From Kutzneria sp. CA-103260 (GTDB taxonomy: Bacteria; Actinomycetota; Actinomycetes; Mycobacteriales; Pseudonocardiaceae), in contig NZ_CP073318.1 of NCBI RefSeq assembly GCF_018263855.1, forward strand, positions 9,672,001 to 9,736,000: 64,000 bases of DNA, in the 5' to 3' direction. The notes under the pieces were generated by a model. The model saw only the letters and a list, made by a program, of their open reading frames with translations, made no database searches and was not told the origin of the DNA. The position numbers and the translations under genes were made by a program. Below, one piece after another: positions 42,037-50,999 of this stretch. Position 1 is the first letter of the stretch. Each line of letters opens with the position of its first letter.

Positions 42037-43188
42037 CTAGTTGACGCAGCGGGTCCCGTTGATGGTGATCGGGTCTGAGGCAGGGGCGGCGGCGTTCAGC
42101 CGCAGCGGGCCGCCCGAGGTGAAGCCGGACGGCGAGGCCAACCCGGCGACGAACCTCTTCACGGCCGCCGGATCGACCACCACGATGCTCTGCCCGCGGT
42201 CGTTGCGGCCGTTGGGGTTGACCACGGGAATGGTGACGAACTCGACGTTGCCGCCGGTCAGGCTCTGCGCCTGCTGCACGAAGCCCAGCACGTCCCAGCC
42301 CTGGTCGATCACCACGGACTTCTGCACGGCGACGGTCAGCGCGGACAGCCGGTCGGGGTCGAGCAGCGTGCCGGCGGACAGCACCTTCTTGGCCGCGGAG
42401 GCCAGGAACGTCTGCTGCCGGACGATCCGGTCCAGGTCGCCGTGCGGCAGGTTGTCCCGCTGCCGCACGAACGACAGCGCGTTGCCGCCGGAGACGGTCT
42501 GCGGGCCGGCCGGGAAGTTTGCCCCGGAGTTGGCATCGCTGGTCGCGTGCAGCAGGCACACGGGCACGCCGCCGATGGCCTTGCTGAGCAGGTAGAACCC
42601 GTACAGGCTGACCTCGGCGTAGTGGTCGACGGTCAGCCCGGTCAGGGATTGCACGCTCGACACCAGGGCCTGCCGGCCGGCGGCGTCGGAATCCCGTTCG
42701 ACCTGGGCGCTGTCATGCTCGCCGGCGGCCCGCAACCGTTGCGCCGTAAGGTACTTCACCGCGCCGTAGGCGGCGTTGATCTTGTCGGTGCGAAAGCCGG
42801 GGATCGGCACCTCGGTGTCCCGGGGGATCGACACCGCGTAGCTCTTGCCCCCGTTCCTGGGAATCCGCAACAGGATCAGGGTGTCGGTGCTGAAGCCGTC
42901 GTTGGCCTCGGTGCGCAGCTGGCGCAGGATCGAGGCCGGCAGCGGATTGCCGTTCAGATCGGTCCGCCGGTCGTCGCCGACGAGCAGGATGTCGGTGGCC
43001 CCGTCGTCCTTGGGCGGCGCGTCGGTCGCGGTGGCCACCTGGGACAGCACCGGTGTGGTGGTCATGCCCTGCTGCACCTGGTCGTGCGCGTTGTGGGCGA
43101 CGGCGGTCGCGGCGATCACCACGGATGAAGCCAACGCGACAACCGTGCGACCGCACACGAGTGCGATTCTGCGTCCACGGCTGCCCAT
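42037..43188 (-). CDS. LCP (LytR-CpsA-Psr) family wall-polymer ligase
   Basis: A 383-residue membrane-anchored protein with one N-terminal helix at about 10-32. The LCP catalytic domain has ILLVGDDRRTD, SIPRDTEVPIPG, KINAAYG, and FVRQRDNLPHGDLDRIVRQQ, the residues that bind the polyprenyl pyrophosphate. It transfers glycopolymers such as arabinogalactan to peptidoglycan. Unlike the next gene it lacks the C-terminal LytR_C domain. It is probably expressed from a -10 element that shares bases with the stop codon of that gene. Confidence 0.92.
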   Translation of the reverse strand: MGSRGRRIALVCGRTVVALASSVVIAATAVAHNAHDQVQQGMTTTPVLSQVATATDAPPKDDGATDILLVGDDRRTDLNGNPLPASILRQLRTEANDGFSTDTLILLRIPRNGGKSYAVSIPRDTEVPIPGFRTDKINAAYGAVKYLTAQRLRAAGEHDSAQVERDSDAAGRQALVSSVQSLTGLTVDHYAEVSLYGFYLLSKAIGGVPVCLLHATSDANSGANFPAGPQTVSGGNALSFVRQRDNLPHGDLDRIVRQQTFLASAAKKVLSAGTLLDPDRLSALTVAVQKSVVIDQGWDVLGFVQQAQSLTGGNVEFVTIPVVNPNGRNDRGQSIVVVDPAAVKRFVAGLASPSGFTSGGPLRLNAAAPASDPITINGTRCVN

Positions 43189-43194
43189 CTGGTC

Positions 43195-43200
43195 AGCCTA
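43195..43200 (-). promoter_or_regulatory. Putative -10 overlapping the stop codon of the upstream LCP gene
   Basis: TAGGCT on the minus strand begins with the TAG stop (43200-43198) of the LytR_C-type LCP gene and is followed after 6 nt by ATG 43188. Confidence 0.45.
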
Positions 43201-44718
43201 ATTGACGCAGGGCACGCCTCCGGCCGTTATGGACGCACTCGTCGGCGTCGTCGTGGGGATCACGTACCGCGGAGCCATGCGGAAACCCTGCGCGCCCGGC
43301 CCGCTGTAGTCCTGGCCCAGATACACCCGGACGTGTCCGGCCGGCACCGCCGCGTCGGGCTCGGTGACGACCTTGCCGCCGAGCGCGCCCGCGACCTTGT
43401 CGGCCTGGGCCGACGCCCCCGAGCCGTAGTGCACGGCCGTCGTGGGCTGGGTGGCGATGGTCAGGCTCTCGCCGCGCACGAACCCGTCGTTGACGAGCTC
43501 GTCCAGGACGGAGGCGCCGAGATTGGGCGCACCCGAACCGTCCCGCATGTCCACGGTGATCCGGTCATTGCCGGGAGTTGTCGCGCCGGTGGTGGTGGTC
43601 GGGCCGGTGGTGGACTTCGCCGGGCCGATCAGGCCGGTCACGAAGGCATGCACCGAGTCCGGGTCGACCAGGGTGACCGACTGCCCTTCGGACGACATCA
43701 CGTTCTGGCCGGTGGGAATGGTCTCGAAGTGCACGCTGCCGGCGGCGATGCCCTGCATCTGCTGCATGAACGTCAACAGGTCCCAGCCGGAGCTGATCAC
43801 CACCGACTTCTTGACCGCGTCGATCAGCGCGTTCAGCTTGGTCGGGCTGGCCAGCGTGTCGGCCGACAGCACCTGCTGCGCCATGCCGGCCAGGAACGCC
43901 TGCTGCCGCACGATCCGGTCCAGGTCGCCGCGCGGCAGGTCGTAGCGCTGCCGGACGAAGGCCAGCGCCTGCGCGCCGCTGATCACCTGCTGCCCGGCCG
44001 GCAGGTTGATGCCCGATTTGGACTCCTTGGCCGGCTGGTTCAGGCACACGGTCACGCCGCCGACGGCCTGGCTGATCTCGTAGAAACTGGCCAGGTTGAC
44101 CTCGGCGTAGCGGTTGATCGTGATCGCCCCGCCGGTCAGGTTCTCGATGGTCTTGATCAGGTTCTTCCGGCCGGCGACGGCGGCCTGCTGCTCCAGGTCC
44201 GTGCCCTTCACACCCTGCGCCGACAGCGTGGAGTACGCGTCGTTGCGGGCGTAGGCGTACGCGGAGTTGAGCTTGTGCTTGCCGTAGCCGCCGGCGATCT
44301 GCACGTACGAGTCGCGGGGGAAGGAGATCGCCACCGCGCTGCGGCCGTCGGCCGGGATGTGCAGCAGGATCATGGTGTCGGTGTTCAGCTCGCCGTCGTT
44401 GGAACCGGCGTGCAGCTGGTCGAGCACGGCCTGTGGCAGCTGGTTGCCCTGGGCGTCGGTACGGCTGTCCAGGCCGACGACGAGGATGTCCTGGGGACCG
44501 TCCAGGCCGGGCACCGGTGCGGTGGTCGTGGTGGCGCCGGCGGCGGGCTGGTGGGTCTCGATCACGTCGGTGGTGGTGATCCCGTTGCGGACCTTGTTCA
44601 GCTCGACCCAGCCGTAGCCACTGGCCGCGAGGACCGCCGCGGACAGCAGCGCGGCGAGCGTCCGACCGGTGACCGTGCCGGCCACTGCCGCCCGTGATCT
44701 GCCCGCCGGCTCACGCAT
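43198..44718 (-). CDS. LCP family wall-polymer ligase with LytR_C domain
   Basis: A 506-residue membrane-anchored ligase. A membrane helix at about 17-40 is followed by the LCP domain: ILVVGLDSRTDAQG, SFPRDSYVQIAGG, KLNSAYAYA, and ALAFVRQRYDLPRGDLDRIVRQQ. The last 130 residues hold a LytR_C domain (VRGESLTIATQPTTAVHYGSG). This is the Cpsa/Lcp1 type, the main arabinogalactan-peptidoglycan ligase in mycobacteria, where it also lies beside rmlD. ATG 44718 has GGGAGGGT 4-5 nt upstream, so it was preferred to the earlier ATG 44733. Confidence 0.93.
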   Translation of the reverse strand: MREPAGRSRAAVAGTVTGRTLAALLSAAVLAASGYGWVELNKVRNGITTTDVIETHQPAAGATTTTAPVPGLDGPQDILVVGLDSRTDAQGNQLPQAVLDQLHAGSNDGELNTDTMILLHIPADGRSAVAISFPRDSYVQIAGGYGKHKLNSAYAYARNDAYSTLSAQGVKGTDLEQQAAVAGRKNLIKTIENLTGGAITINRYAEVNLASFYEISQAVGGVTVCLNQPAKESKSGINLPAGQQVISGAQALAFVRQRYDLPRGDLDRIVRQQAFLAGMAQQVLSADTLASPTKLNALIDAVKKSVVISSGWDLLTFMQQMQGIAAGSVHFETIPTGQNVMSSEGQSVTLVDPDSVHAFVTGLIGPAKSTTGPTTTTGATTPGNDRITVDMRDGSGAPNLGASVLDELVNDGFVRGESLTIATQPTTAVHYGSGASAQADKVAGALGGKVVTEPDAAVPAGHVRVYLGQDYSGPGAQGFRMAPRYVIPTTTPTSASITAGGVPCVN

Positions 44719-44865
44719 CGCGACCCTCCCCAACGCCGTAGATCGACATTAGCCCGACCTGCGTCGGCTCGCCGTGAACCGCCCACGGTCGGGTGGATGT
44801 GTCACAGATGCAAAGAATCTCAGTCGCTGAGATGTACCTAGTAATGGCCCTCGAACGGCCCCTTG

Positions 44866-44871
44866 TACTGT
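44866..44871 (+). promoter_or_regulatory. Putative -10 of leaderless rmlB promoter
   Basis: TACTGT lies 7 nt before ATG 44879. It overlaps a GTG in the same frame, which argues for the ATG as the true start. Confidence 0.4.
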
Positions 44872-44878
44872 GGTCGGC

Positions 44879-45871
44879 ATGCGAATCCTGGTCACAGGCG
44901 GGGCCGGCTTCATCGGGTCCAACTACGTGCGCAAGGTGCTCGGCGGTCACTACCCGGCCTACGCCGACGCCGAGGTCGTCGTGCTGGACAAGCTGACCTA
45001 CGCCGGCAACGAGGCGAACCTCGCCCCGGTCGCCGACAGCCCGCGACTGCGCTTCGTCCGCGGCGACATCTGCGACGCCGAGCTGGTCGGCAAGCTCATG
45101 GCCGGCACCGACCTGGTCGTGCACTTCGCCGCCGAGTCCCACGTCGACCGCTCGATCCTGGGTTCGGCCGACTTCGTGCTGACCAACGTGCTGGGGACAC
45201 AGACGCTGCTGCAGGGCGCGCTGGAGGCCGGCGTCGGCAAGTTCGTGCACATCTCCACCGACGAGGTCTACGGCACCATCGACGAGGGCTCCTGGCCCGA
45301 GACCTTCCCGCTGGAGCCGAACTCGCCGTACTCGGCGGCCAAGGCCGGCTCGGACCTGATCGCCCGTTCCTACTTCCGCACGCACGGCCTGCCGGTGTGC
45401 ATCACGCGCTGCTCCAACAACTACGGGACCTACCACTTCCCCGAGAAGGTCATCCCGCTGTTCGTCACCAACCTGATCGACGGCAAGAAGGTGCCGCTGT
45501 ACGGGGACGGCCTCAACGTGCGTGACTGGCTGCACGTCGACGACCACTGCCGCGGCATCCAGCTGGTCGCCGAGAAGGGGCGGGCGGGCGAGATCTACAA
45601 CATCGGCGGCGGCACCGAGCTCACCAACAAGGAGCTCACCGAGAAGCTGCTCGAGGCCACCGGCCGCGACTGGAGCTACGTGGAGAAGGTCGCCGACCGC
45701 AAGGGCCACGACCGCCGCTACTCGGTGGACATCACCAAGATCTCCACCGAGCTGGGCTACGCCCCGCAGGTGCCGTTCGAGCAGGGCCTGGCCGACACCG
45801 TGGCCTGGTACAAGGAGAACCGCGACTGGTGGGAGCCGCTCAAGGCCCGCGCCGCCCTGTCGGCCGGCTGA
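44879..45871 (+). CDS. rmlB: dTDP-glucose 4,6-dehydratase
   Basis: A 330-residue short-chain dehydrogenase that makes dTDP-4-keto-6-deoxyglucose, the second step in dTDP-rhamnose synthesis. NAD-binding GGAGFIGSNYV is at residues 8-18; the catalytic Tyr-Lys pair is in YSAAKAGSDL near 155; DEVYG and NNYGTYHFPEKVIPLF are diagnostic. It starts 160 bp from the divergent LCP gene and is followed 4 bp later by rmlD. rmlA and rmlC are not in the window. Confidence 0.96.
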   Translation: MRILVTGGAGFIGSNYVRKVLGGHYPAYADAEVVVLDKLTYAGNEANLAPVADSPRLRFVRGDICDAELVGKLMAGTDLVVHFAAESHVDRSILGSADFVLTNVLGTQTLLQGALEAGVGKFVHISTDEVYGTIDEGSWPETFPLEPNSPYSAAKAGSDLIARSYFRTHGLPVCITRCSNNYGTYHFPEKVIPLFVTNLIDGKKVPLYGDGLNVRDWLHVDDHCRGIQLVAEKGRAGEIYNIGGGTELTNKELTEKLLEATGRDWSYVEKVADRKGHDRRYSVDITKISTELGYAPQVPFEQGLADTVAWYKENRDWWEPLKARAALSAG

Positions 45872-45875
45872 TCCG

Positions 45876-46784
45876 GTGACCCGTCTCGCACTGCTGGTGC
45901 CCGGCGGCCGCGGTCAGCTGGGCAGTGACCTCGCCGCGCTGGCCGACCAGGTCGGGCTGCTGCACGCCCCCGGCTCGGCCGAGCTCGACGTGACCGACGT
46001 CGGCGCGGTCGACGACGCCGTGTCGTCCTTCGCCCTCGCGGCGCTGGACGCCGGCCTGCGGCCGGTGCTGGTCAACGCCTCCGCGCACACCGCCGTGGAC
46101 GCCGCCGAGAGCGAGCCCGACCGGGCGTTCGCGATCAACGCCACCGGGGCCGGGCAGCTGGCCAAGGCTGCGGTGGCCAACGGCGTGCCGATGCTGCACG
46201 TGTCCACCGACTACGTCTTCCCCGGCGACGGCACGCGGCCCTACGAGCCGAGTGACCCGACCGGGCCGAAGTCGGTGTACGGCAAGAGCAAGCTGGCCGG
46301 CGAGCAGGAAGTGCTGGGCGCCGGCGAGCAGACGTGGGTGATCCGTACGGCGTGGGTGTACGGCGCGACCGGCGGCAACTTCGTCAAGACCATGGCCAAG
46401 CTGGAAGGACAGCGGGAGACCCTGTCCGTGGTCGACGACCAGCGCGGCTCGCCGACCTGGTCGGCCGACCTCGCCGCCGGGCTGCTGGAGCTGGCCGGGG
46501 CCGTCGTCGGCGACACCCCGCCGGCGCAGCGGGTGCTGCACGGCACCAACGCCGGGGAGACCACTTGGTACGGCTTCACCCGGGCCATCTTCGAGGAGCT
46601 CGGTGCGGACCCGGACCGGCTGCAGCCGTGCACCACGGCCGACTTCCCGCGGCCCGCACCGCGGCCGGCGTACTCCGTGCTGTCCGGTGCGGCCTGGGCC
46701 GAGGCCGGCCTGACCCCGCTCCGCCCGTGGCGAGAGGCCCTGTCAGCGGCTTTCGCCACCGTAGGCCCCCAGCTCCGCCCCTGA
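45876..46784 (+). CDS. rmlD: dTDP-4-dehydrorhamnose reductase
   Basis: A 302-residue reductase that completes dTDP-L-rhamnose with NAD(P)H. GGRGQLGSDL is the dinucleotide loop; STDYVFPGDGTRPYEPSD and YGKSKLAGE, with the catalytic Tyr-Lys, are the RmlD signatures; the end RPAYSVLSGAAWAEAGL is typical. It follows rmlB 4 bp downstream. A strong bidirectional hairpin lies beyond its stop. Confidence 0.95.
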   Translation: MTRLALLVPGGRGQLGSDLAALADQVGLLHAPGSAELDVTDVGAVDDAVSSFALAALDAGLRPVLVNASAHTAVDAAESEPDRAFAINATGAGQLAKAAVANGVPMLHVSTDYVFPGDGTRPYEPSDPTGPKSVYGKSKLAGEQEVLGAGEQTWVIRTAWVYGATGGNFVKTMAKLEGQRETLSVVDDQRGSPTWSADLAAGLLELAGAVVGDTPPAQRVLHGTNAGETTWYGFTRAIFEELGADPDRLQPCTTADFPRPAPRPAYSVLSGAAWAEAGLTPLRPWREALSAAFATVGPQLRP

Positions 46785-46795
46785 TTTGATGTTTG

Positions 46796-46838
46796 GAAAG
46801 GACCATTCCTGACATTGAACGTTAGGAATGGTCCTTTC
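46796..46838. terminator. Bidirectional hairpin terminator between rmlD and a convergent GT4 gene
   Basis: GAAAGGACCATTCCTGAC pairs with GTTAGGAATGGTCCTTTC through 18 positions with a single G-T wobble around a 7-nt loop, with A-rich and T-rich flanks on each side. It serves the convergent genes on both sides. The AT-rich stem is unlike the surrounding DNA. Confidence 0.8.
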
Positions 46839-46856
46839 ACAACGTTCTGGAGTTGC

Positions 46857-47939
46857 TCAGGCGCGGGCCTTGTGGTAGGCGTCGAGGGTGCGTTCGGCGC
46901 AGTTGCGCCAGGTGAAGGCTGAGGCGTGGGCGCGGCGGGCGGCGAAGACGTCGGGGGTCGGCGGGTCCTCCAGGGCGGAGACCAGCGCCGCGCCAAGGGC
47001 TTCCGCGTCGCCCACCGGCACCAGGTGGGCCAGGTCGCCGGCGACCTCGCGCAGCGCCGGCACGTCGGAGCAGACCACGGGCACGTTGCAGGCCAAGGCT
47101 TCCAGCACCGGCAGCCCGAATCCCTCGTCCCGGGACGGCAGCACCAGCGCCGCCGCGCCGGCCACGACGCTGCGAAGGTCCACATCGGACAGATAGCCGG
47201 CGGTGCGCACCCGGTCGCCGTCGGCCCGATGCCCCGGCCCGACCAGCAGCAGCGGCGGCAGCGACGGTGTGGCGGCGTGCGCCGCCAGCAGGGTCGGCAG
47301 GCCCTTGCGGGGACCGTCGGCGCCGACGAAGAGCAGGTACTCGGACGGCAGATTCAACCGTGCGGCAAGGGAATCGCCGGGCGGCCGGGCGGCGAACCAA
47401 GCCGGGTCGACGCCGAGTGGCGTGACCACGATCCGGTTGGCCGGCACGCCGAGGCGCTCGGTGACGACGTTCGCCACGGCCTGCGTCGGCGTGCACACGA
47501 CGGCCGCCCGCCGGGCGCACTTCCGCACCAGCTCGGGAAGTTCCCGGTCGCTGGGCGGCAACTCGCCGACGGCGTCGAGGAAGTCCAGATCGTGCACGGT
47601 CATCACGCCGCCGGCGAACAGGGCCGGCGGCAGTACGAAGTTGGTGCCGTGCACCACGTCCGCGAGCCCGGCGTAGATCTCCACCGGCGGGAACGAGGAC
47701 TTGAGCCAGGACTTGCGCAGCAGCCGGGCCGGCACGGGCATGCCCCGGGCCCGAACCCCATGCGGCAGCGCGGAACGCAGCCCGCGCCAGCCGCGGAACG
47801 TGTACGCCACGGCGCGCACGTCCACCTCGTCCGGCATGGAGGCCAGCTCCTCGGCCAGCGCCGCGGTGTAGCGGCCGATACCCGTGCGCTGCCCGAGCAG
47901 CGGCGTGCCGTCCAGCAGCACCTTGAGCCGGTCAGCCAC
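46857..47939 (-). CDS. Glycosyltransferase, GT4 family
   Basis: A 360-residue retaining glycosyltransferase. DGTPLLGQRTGIGRYTAALAEEL starts the N-terminal Rossmann half; TVHDLDFL is in the middle; the C-terminal half has LLFVGADGPRKGL, and LPSRDEGFGLPVLEALACNVPVVCSD, the donor-site E-x7-E motif. It uses a nucleotide sugar, probably for a wall polysaccharide. It overlaps the fusion gene by 8 bp, so both are on one transcript. Confidence 0.88.
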   Translation of the reverse strand: MADRLKVLLDGTPLLGQRTGIGRYTAALAEELASMPDEVDVRAVAYTFRGWRGLRSALPHGVRARGMPVPARLLRKSWLKSSFPPVEIYAGLADVVHGTNFVLPPALFAGGVMTVHDLDFLDAVGELPPSDRELPELVRKCARRAAVVCTPTQAVANVVTERLGVPANRIVVTPLGVDPAWFAARPPGDSLAARLNLPSEYLLFVGADGPRKGLPTLLAAHAATPSLPPLLLVGPGHRADGDRVRTAGYLSDVDLRSVVAGAAALVLPSRDEGFGLPVLEALACNVPVVCSDVPALREVAGDLAHLVPVGDAEALGAALVSALEDPPTPDVFAARRAHASAFTWRNCAERTLDAYHKARA

Positions 47940-50433
47940 GCGGCGGCCCCATGGTCAGCCGCTTCACCCGGCCGGCCGCCCGTCTGACCAGCTCGGTGGG
48001 TCCACCGGCGTCGAGGTACTCCCGCACCAGCCCCAGGTCCCGGCGCAGCGTGCCGACCGTGCCCAGCGGCTCCTGCCGCACCAGCGGGCCGGCCGAGACC
48101 AGCCGATCGGCCGCCGGGCGCGGCGAGCGGCAGAACTCCACCAGCGGCGCCAGCACGACGTCCCACGTGAACCGCTCCCGCACCACCGCAATCCGCTCCC
48201 GACACCCGTCCGCGAAATCCTGGTCGAAGAGCACACGTTCCAACGCCTCGGACAGTTCACCGGGGTCCTCCGGCGACACCACGACGCCCAGCCGCTCCCG
48301 CCGGATCAGGTCGGCGAACGAGTCGCCGTCGGTGGTCACGATCGGCAGCCCGGCCCACAGGTAGTCCAGCACGCGGGTGCGGAACGCGAACGTGGTCTCC
48401 ACGTGCTCGAAGTGCGTGGTCACGCCGCAGTCGCCGTCCAGCAGCCAGTTCTGCCGGTCGGCGTAGGGCACCCACTGCTCGTTGAAGAACACGTGCGTGC
48501 CGGCCAGGCCGAGCCGGGCGGCGAGGCTGCGGGTGCGGCCGGCGATGCCCATGTCGGGCACCTCCGGGTTGGGGTGGCGCATGCCCATGAAGAACAGCCG
48601 CACGTTGTCGTGCCGGGCCCGCAGCTTGTCCACGGCGTGCACCAGGGTCAGCGGGTCGAACCAGTTGTAGACGCCGCCGCCCCAGACGATCACCTTGTCC
48701 TGCGCGGAGATGCCGTCCACCACGCCCTTGATCGCCGGGGCGGTGCGTTGCGCGGGCTTGGCCGGCAGGCCGAACGGGACCTCGGCGATCAGTGAGCGCG
48801 TGGTCGGGTCGGCGTCGTAGACCTGCGGGGTGAGCCGGCCCAGCGCGGCCAGGTGGCCCAGCCAGAAGTGCCGCTGCCGGTCGGAGGCGCACAGGAAGAA
48901 GTCGCCCCGCTCCAGCTGGTTGTTGAGCACGGTGGTGACGCCGGCGACGTCCTTGAGCCGCTTCTCGTCGTTGCCGCCCTTGGCCTGCTCCAACAGCTCC
49001 AGGTGCATCGGGTCGTAGACGTCGCAGACCACGATCTTGGTCGACCGCGGGTTCTTCAGGCTCTGCACCATCTCCAGCACGTGCCCCTGCAGCACGATCA
49101 CGTCGGCCCAGTCGACGTGGTCGAGCAGGCCGCGGACCGTCGACTGGGCGACCGGGAAGGCCGCCGCCGGCGGATCGCAGCGCTTGTTCACGGAGACCAG
49201 CCGCACGTCGTGCTCGCCGGCCAGGGTCTCGGCCATGTGCCAGGCCCGGATGGCCGGGCCGGCCATCTGCTCGGACAGCGCGTCGCCGGTGATCACCAGG
49301 ACCCGCCGCGGCCGGCCGAACGGCTCCGTCAGGCCGAACGCGTCGACCAGCGCCTCGTGCGCGGCCAGGTAGCGGGGCAGCGGGTAAGCCGGCTCCATTG
49401 CCTTGCGCATCAACGGAACCAGGTCGGCGTCGGTGCGCACCCGGGCCGCCTGCTCGGTTTTACGGGACTCGGCCAGCGACGGCAGCAGCTCGACGAACTG
49501 GTCGATGGCCAGCAGGCCGGCCAGCGTTTCCCGAGGCACGGCAACGGGTTTCGCGTCCTCGGCCCGGTCGGCCGGCCGCTTGGTGATCTCCAGCTGGGTG
49601 GCGTCGATCTCGCCGCGGGCGGTGGCCCGGCGGACCGCCAGCGCCATCGCGGCCGGCATCGCCTTGGCCAGCGTCTCGTCGGAGAGATTCTTGTACATCG
49701 CGGCGAGCGCGTTGCGCTCCAACAGGAAGTGCTCGCGCGAGGAGTCCACGTCGGACATCGACGCGTGGTGGCGGTGGTAGGCCAGCGACCGCGGCTCGTA
49801 GCGCACCCGCCAGCCGCGCAGGTTCAGCCGCCAGCCCAGGTCCACGTCCTCGTAGAACATGAAGAAGCGCTCGTCGAAGCCGCCGAGCGCGCGGAACAGG
49901 TCGGCCCGCACGAACAGCGCCGAGCCGGTGCCGAACAGCACGTCCCGGGCCACCTCGTGGCTGCCGTCGTCGGGCTGGCCGGCGTGCCGCTTGTAGCCCA
50001 TGCCGAACCAGGTCAGGCCGCCGTCCACGAAGTCGATCAGCTTGCCGTCCCAGTCCAGCACCTTGCTGGCCACCGCGCCCACGGTCGGCTGCGCCCGCAG
50101 CGTCTCGACAGCGGCGGCGACCCAGTCGGCGTGCGGCCGGGCGTCGTTGTTGAGGAAGGCCAGCACCTCGCCGGTCGCGTGCCGCACGCCCAGGTTGCAG
50201 CCGCCGGCGAAACCCAGGTTGTCGGGGGCCTCGACGAAGGTCACGCCCGGCTCGGCCCGCAGCCGCTCGGCGCTGCCGTCGCCGGAGTTGTTGTCGACGC
50301 AGACCAGCTGCAGCCGTTCCGGTGGGTAGTCCAGCTCTGTGCGCAGCGCGTGCAGGCAGGTCAGGGTGTCCTCGAGGCCGCGGTAGTTGACGACGACAAC
50401 CGACACCGAGGGCTGGGTTACCCCCTCCGACAC
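47932..50433 (-). CDS. Two-domain glycosyltransferase, GT2-GT4 fusion
   Basis: An 833-residue protein. Residues 8-250 are a GT2 domain: VSVVVVNYRGLEDTLTCL, CVDNNSGDGS, the DxD-like FLNNDARP and FMFYEDVDLGWRLNLRGW. A helical linker follows to about 380. Residues 380-790 form a GT4-like domain with RRVLVITGDALSEQMAGPAIRAWHMAE and VIVWGGGVYNWFDPLTLV, THFEHVETTFAFRTRVLDYLWAGLPIVTTD. The two activities in one chain could add two sugars in turn. No membrane segment is seen. Start GTG 50433. Confidence 0.87.
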   Translation of the reverse strand: MSEGVTQPSVSVVVVNYRGLEDTLTCLHALRTELDYPPERLQLVCVDNNSGDGSAERLRAEPGVTFVEAPDNLGFAGGCNLGVRHATGEVLAFLNNDARPHADWVAAAVETLRAQPTVGAVASKVLDWDGKLIDFVDGGLTWFGMGYKRHAGQPDDGSHEVARDVLFGTGSALFVRADLFRALGGFDERFFMFYEDVDLGWRLNLRGWRVRYEPRSLAYHRHHASMSDVDSSREHFLLERNALAAMYKNLSDETLAKAMPAAMALAVRRATARGEIDATQLEITKRPADRAEDAKPVAVPRETLAGLLAIDQFVELLPSLAESRKTEQAARVRTDADLVPLMRKAMEPAYPLPRYLAAHEALVDAFGLTEPFGRPRRVLVITGDALSEQMAGPAIRAWHMAETLAGEHDVRLVSVNKRCDPPAAAFPVAQSTVRGLLDHVDWADVIVLQGHVLEMVQSLKNPRSTKIVVCDVYDPMHLELLEQAKGGNDEKRLKDVAGVTTVLNNQLERGDFFLCASDRQRHFWLGHLAALGRLTPQVYDADPTTRSLIAEVPFGLPAKPAQRTAPAIKGVVDGISAQDKVIVWGGGVYNWFDPLTLVHAVDKLRARHDNVRLFFMGMRHPNPEVPDMGIAGRTRSLAARLGLAGTHVFFNEQWVPYADRQNWLLDGDCGVTTHFEHVETTFAFRTRVLDYLWAGLPIVTTDGDSFADLIRRERLGVVVSPEDPGELSEALERVLFDQDFADGCRERIAVVRERFTWDVVLAPLVEFCRSPRPAADRLVSAGPLVRQEPLGTVGTLRRDLGLVREYLDAGGPTELVRRAAGRVKRLTMGPPRG

Positions 50434-50537
50434 GCTGGTCTCCCTCCGTACGTGAAGGCCACAAGCCTGCCTTACGGACCTGTGCGCGCCGAGATCAGGG
50501 TAAACCCCGATTGCCCCTCATGCTTGCCCAAGCTACA

Positions 50538-50557
50538 TTTTGCTCAGTCGAGCAAAA
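50538..50557. promoter_or_regulatory. Inverted repeat before a membrane protein gene
   Basis: TTTTGCTC and GAGCAAAA flank a 4-nt centre, and a looser copy, GCTCGATCAAGCAAAG, follows a few bases later. Such 8-bp arms suggest an operator for a TetR or MarR-type regulator. The region lies between divergent genes and upstream of the ATG at 50586. Confidence 0.55.
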
Positions 50558-50585
50558 AGCGGCTCGATCAAGCAAAGGAGAGGTC

Positions 50586-50999
50586 ATGACCAGGGTGATC
50601 AACCTGCTGTACGTCAATCTGGGACTCGCGCTGCTGCAGGCGGCCCTGACCTTCGTCTTCTACGGATCGTTGGTCGCCTACCAGGCGCACGGCAGCGCGG
50701 CGGCCTACAGCGTGTTCGAGAACACAACCTGGATCCGGCCGGTGGCCGTGTCGCTGGTCTCGCTCATCTACGTGGGCATCGCCCGGAAGCTGCGCTCCGG
50801 CAGCCGCGCCACCTACATTCGCGTGGTGGTCATCTCGGTGATCGGTTCGCTCGGCCTGGCCTGGGCCATCAGCCTCGGCCAGTTCCCGGTCTGGATGGAG
50901 ATCCTGATGGGCGCGCAGGCGCTGGTGCTGGTCGGCCTGTTCATCTCGGCCATGCAGCCGTCGGTGCGGGCTCAGATCGGCAAGAAGGCGGCGGCGTGA
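50586..50999 (+). CDS. Four-helix membrane protein of unknown function
   Basis: A 137-residue protein with four hydrophobic segments at about 5-30, 50-70, 78-100 and 108-128, and a basic C-terminal end (QIGKKAAA). No family was recognised. ATG 50586 has AGGAG about 7 nt upstream. The GTGA overlap with the next gene suggests that membrane protein and exported hydrolase work together. Confidence 0.7.
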   Translation: MTRVINLLYVNLGLALLQAALTFVFYGSLVAYQAHGSAAAYSVFENTTWIRPVAVSLVSLIYVGIARKLRSGSRATYIRVVVISVIGSLGLAWAISLGQFPVWMEILMGAQALVLVGLFISAMQPSVRAQIGKKAAA

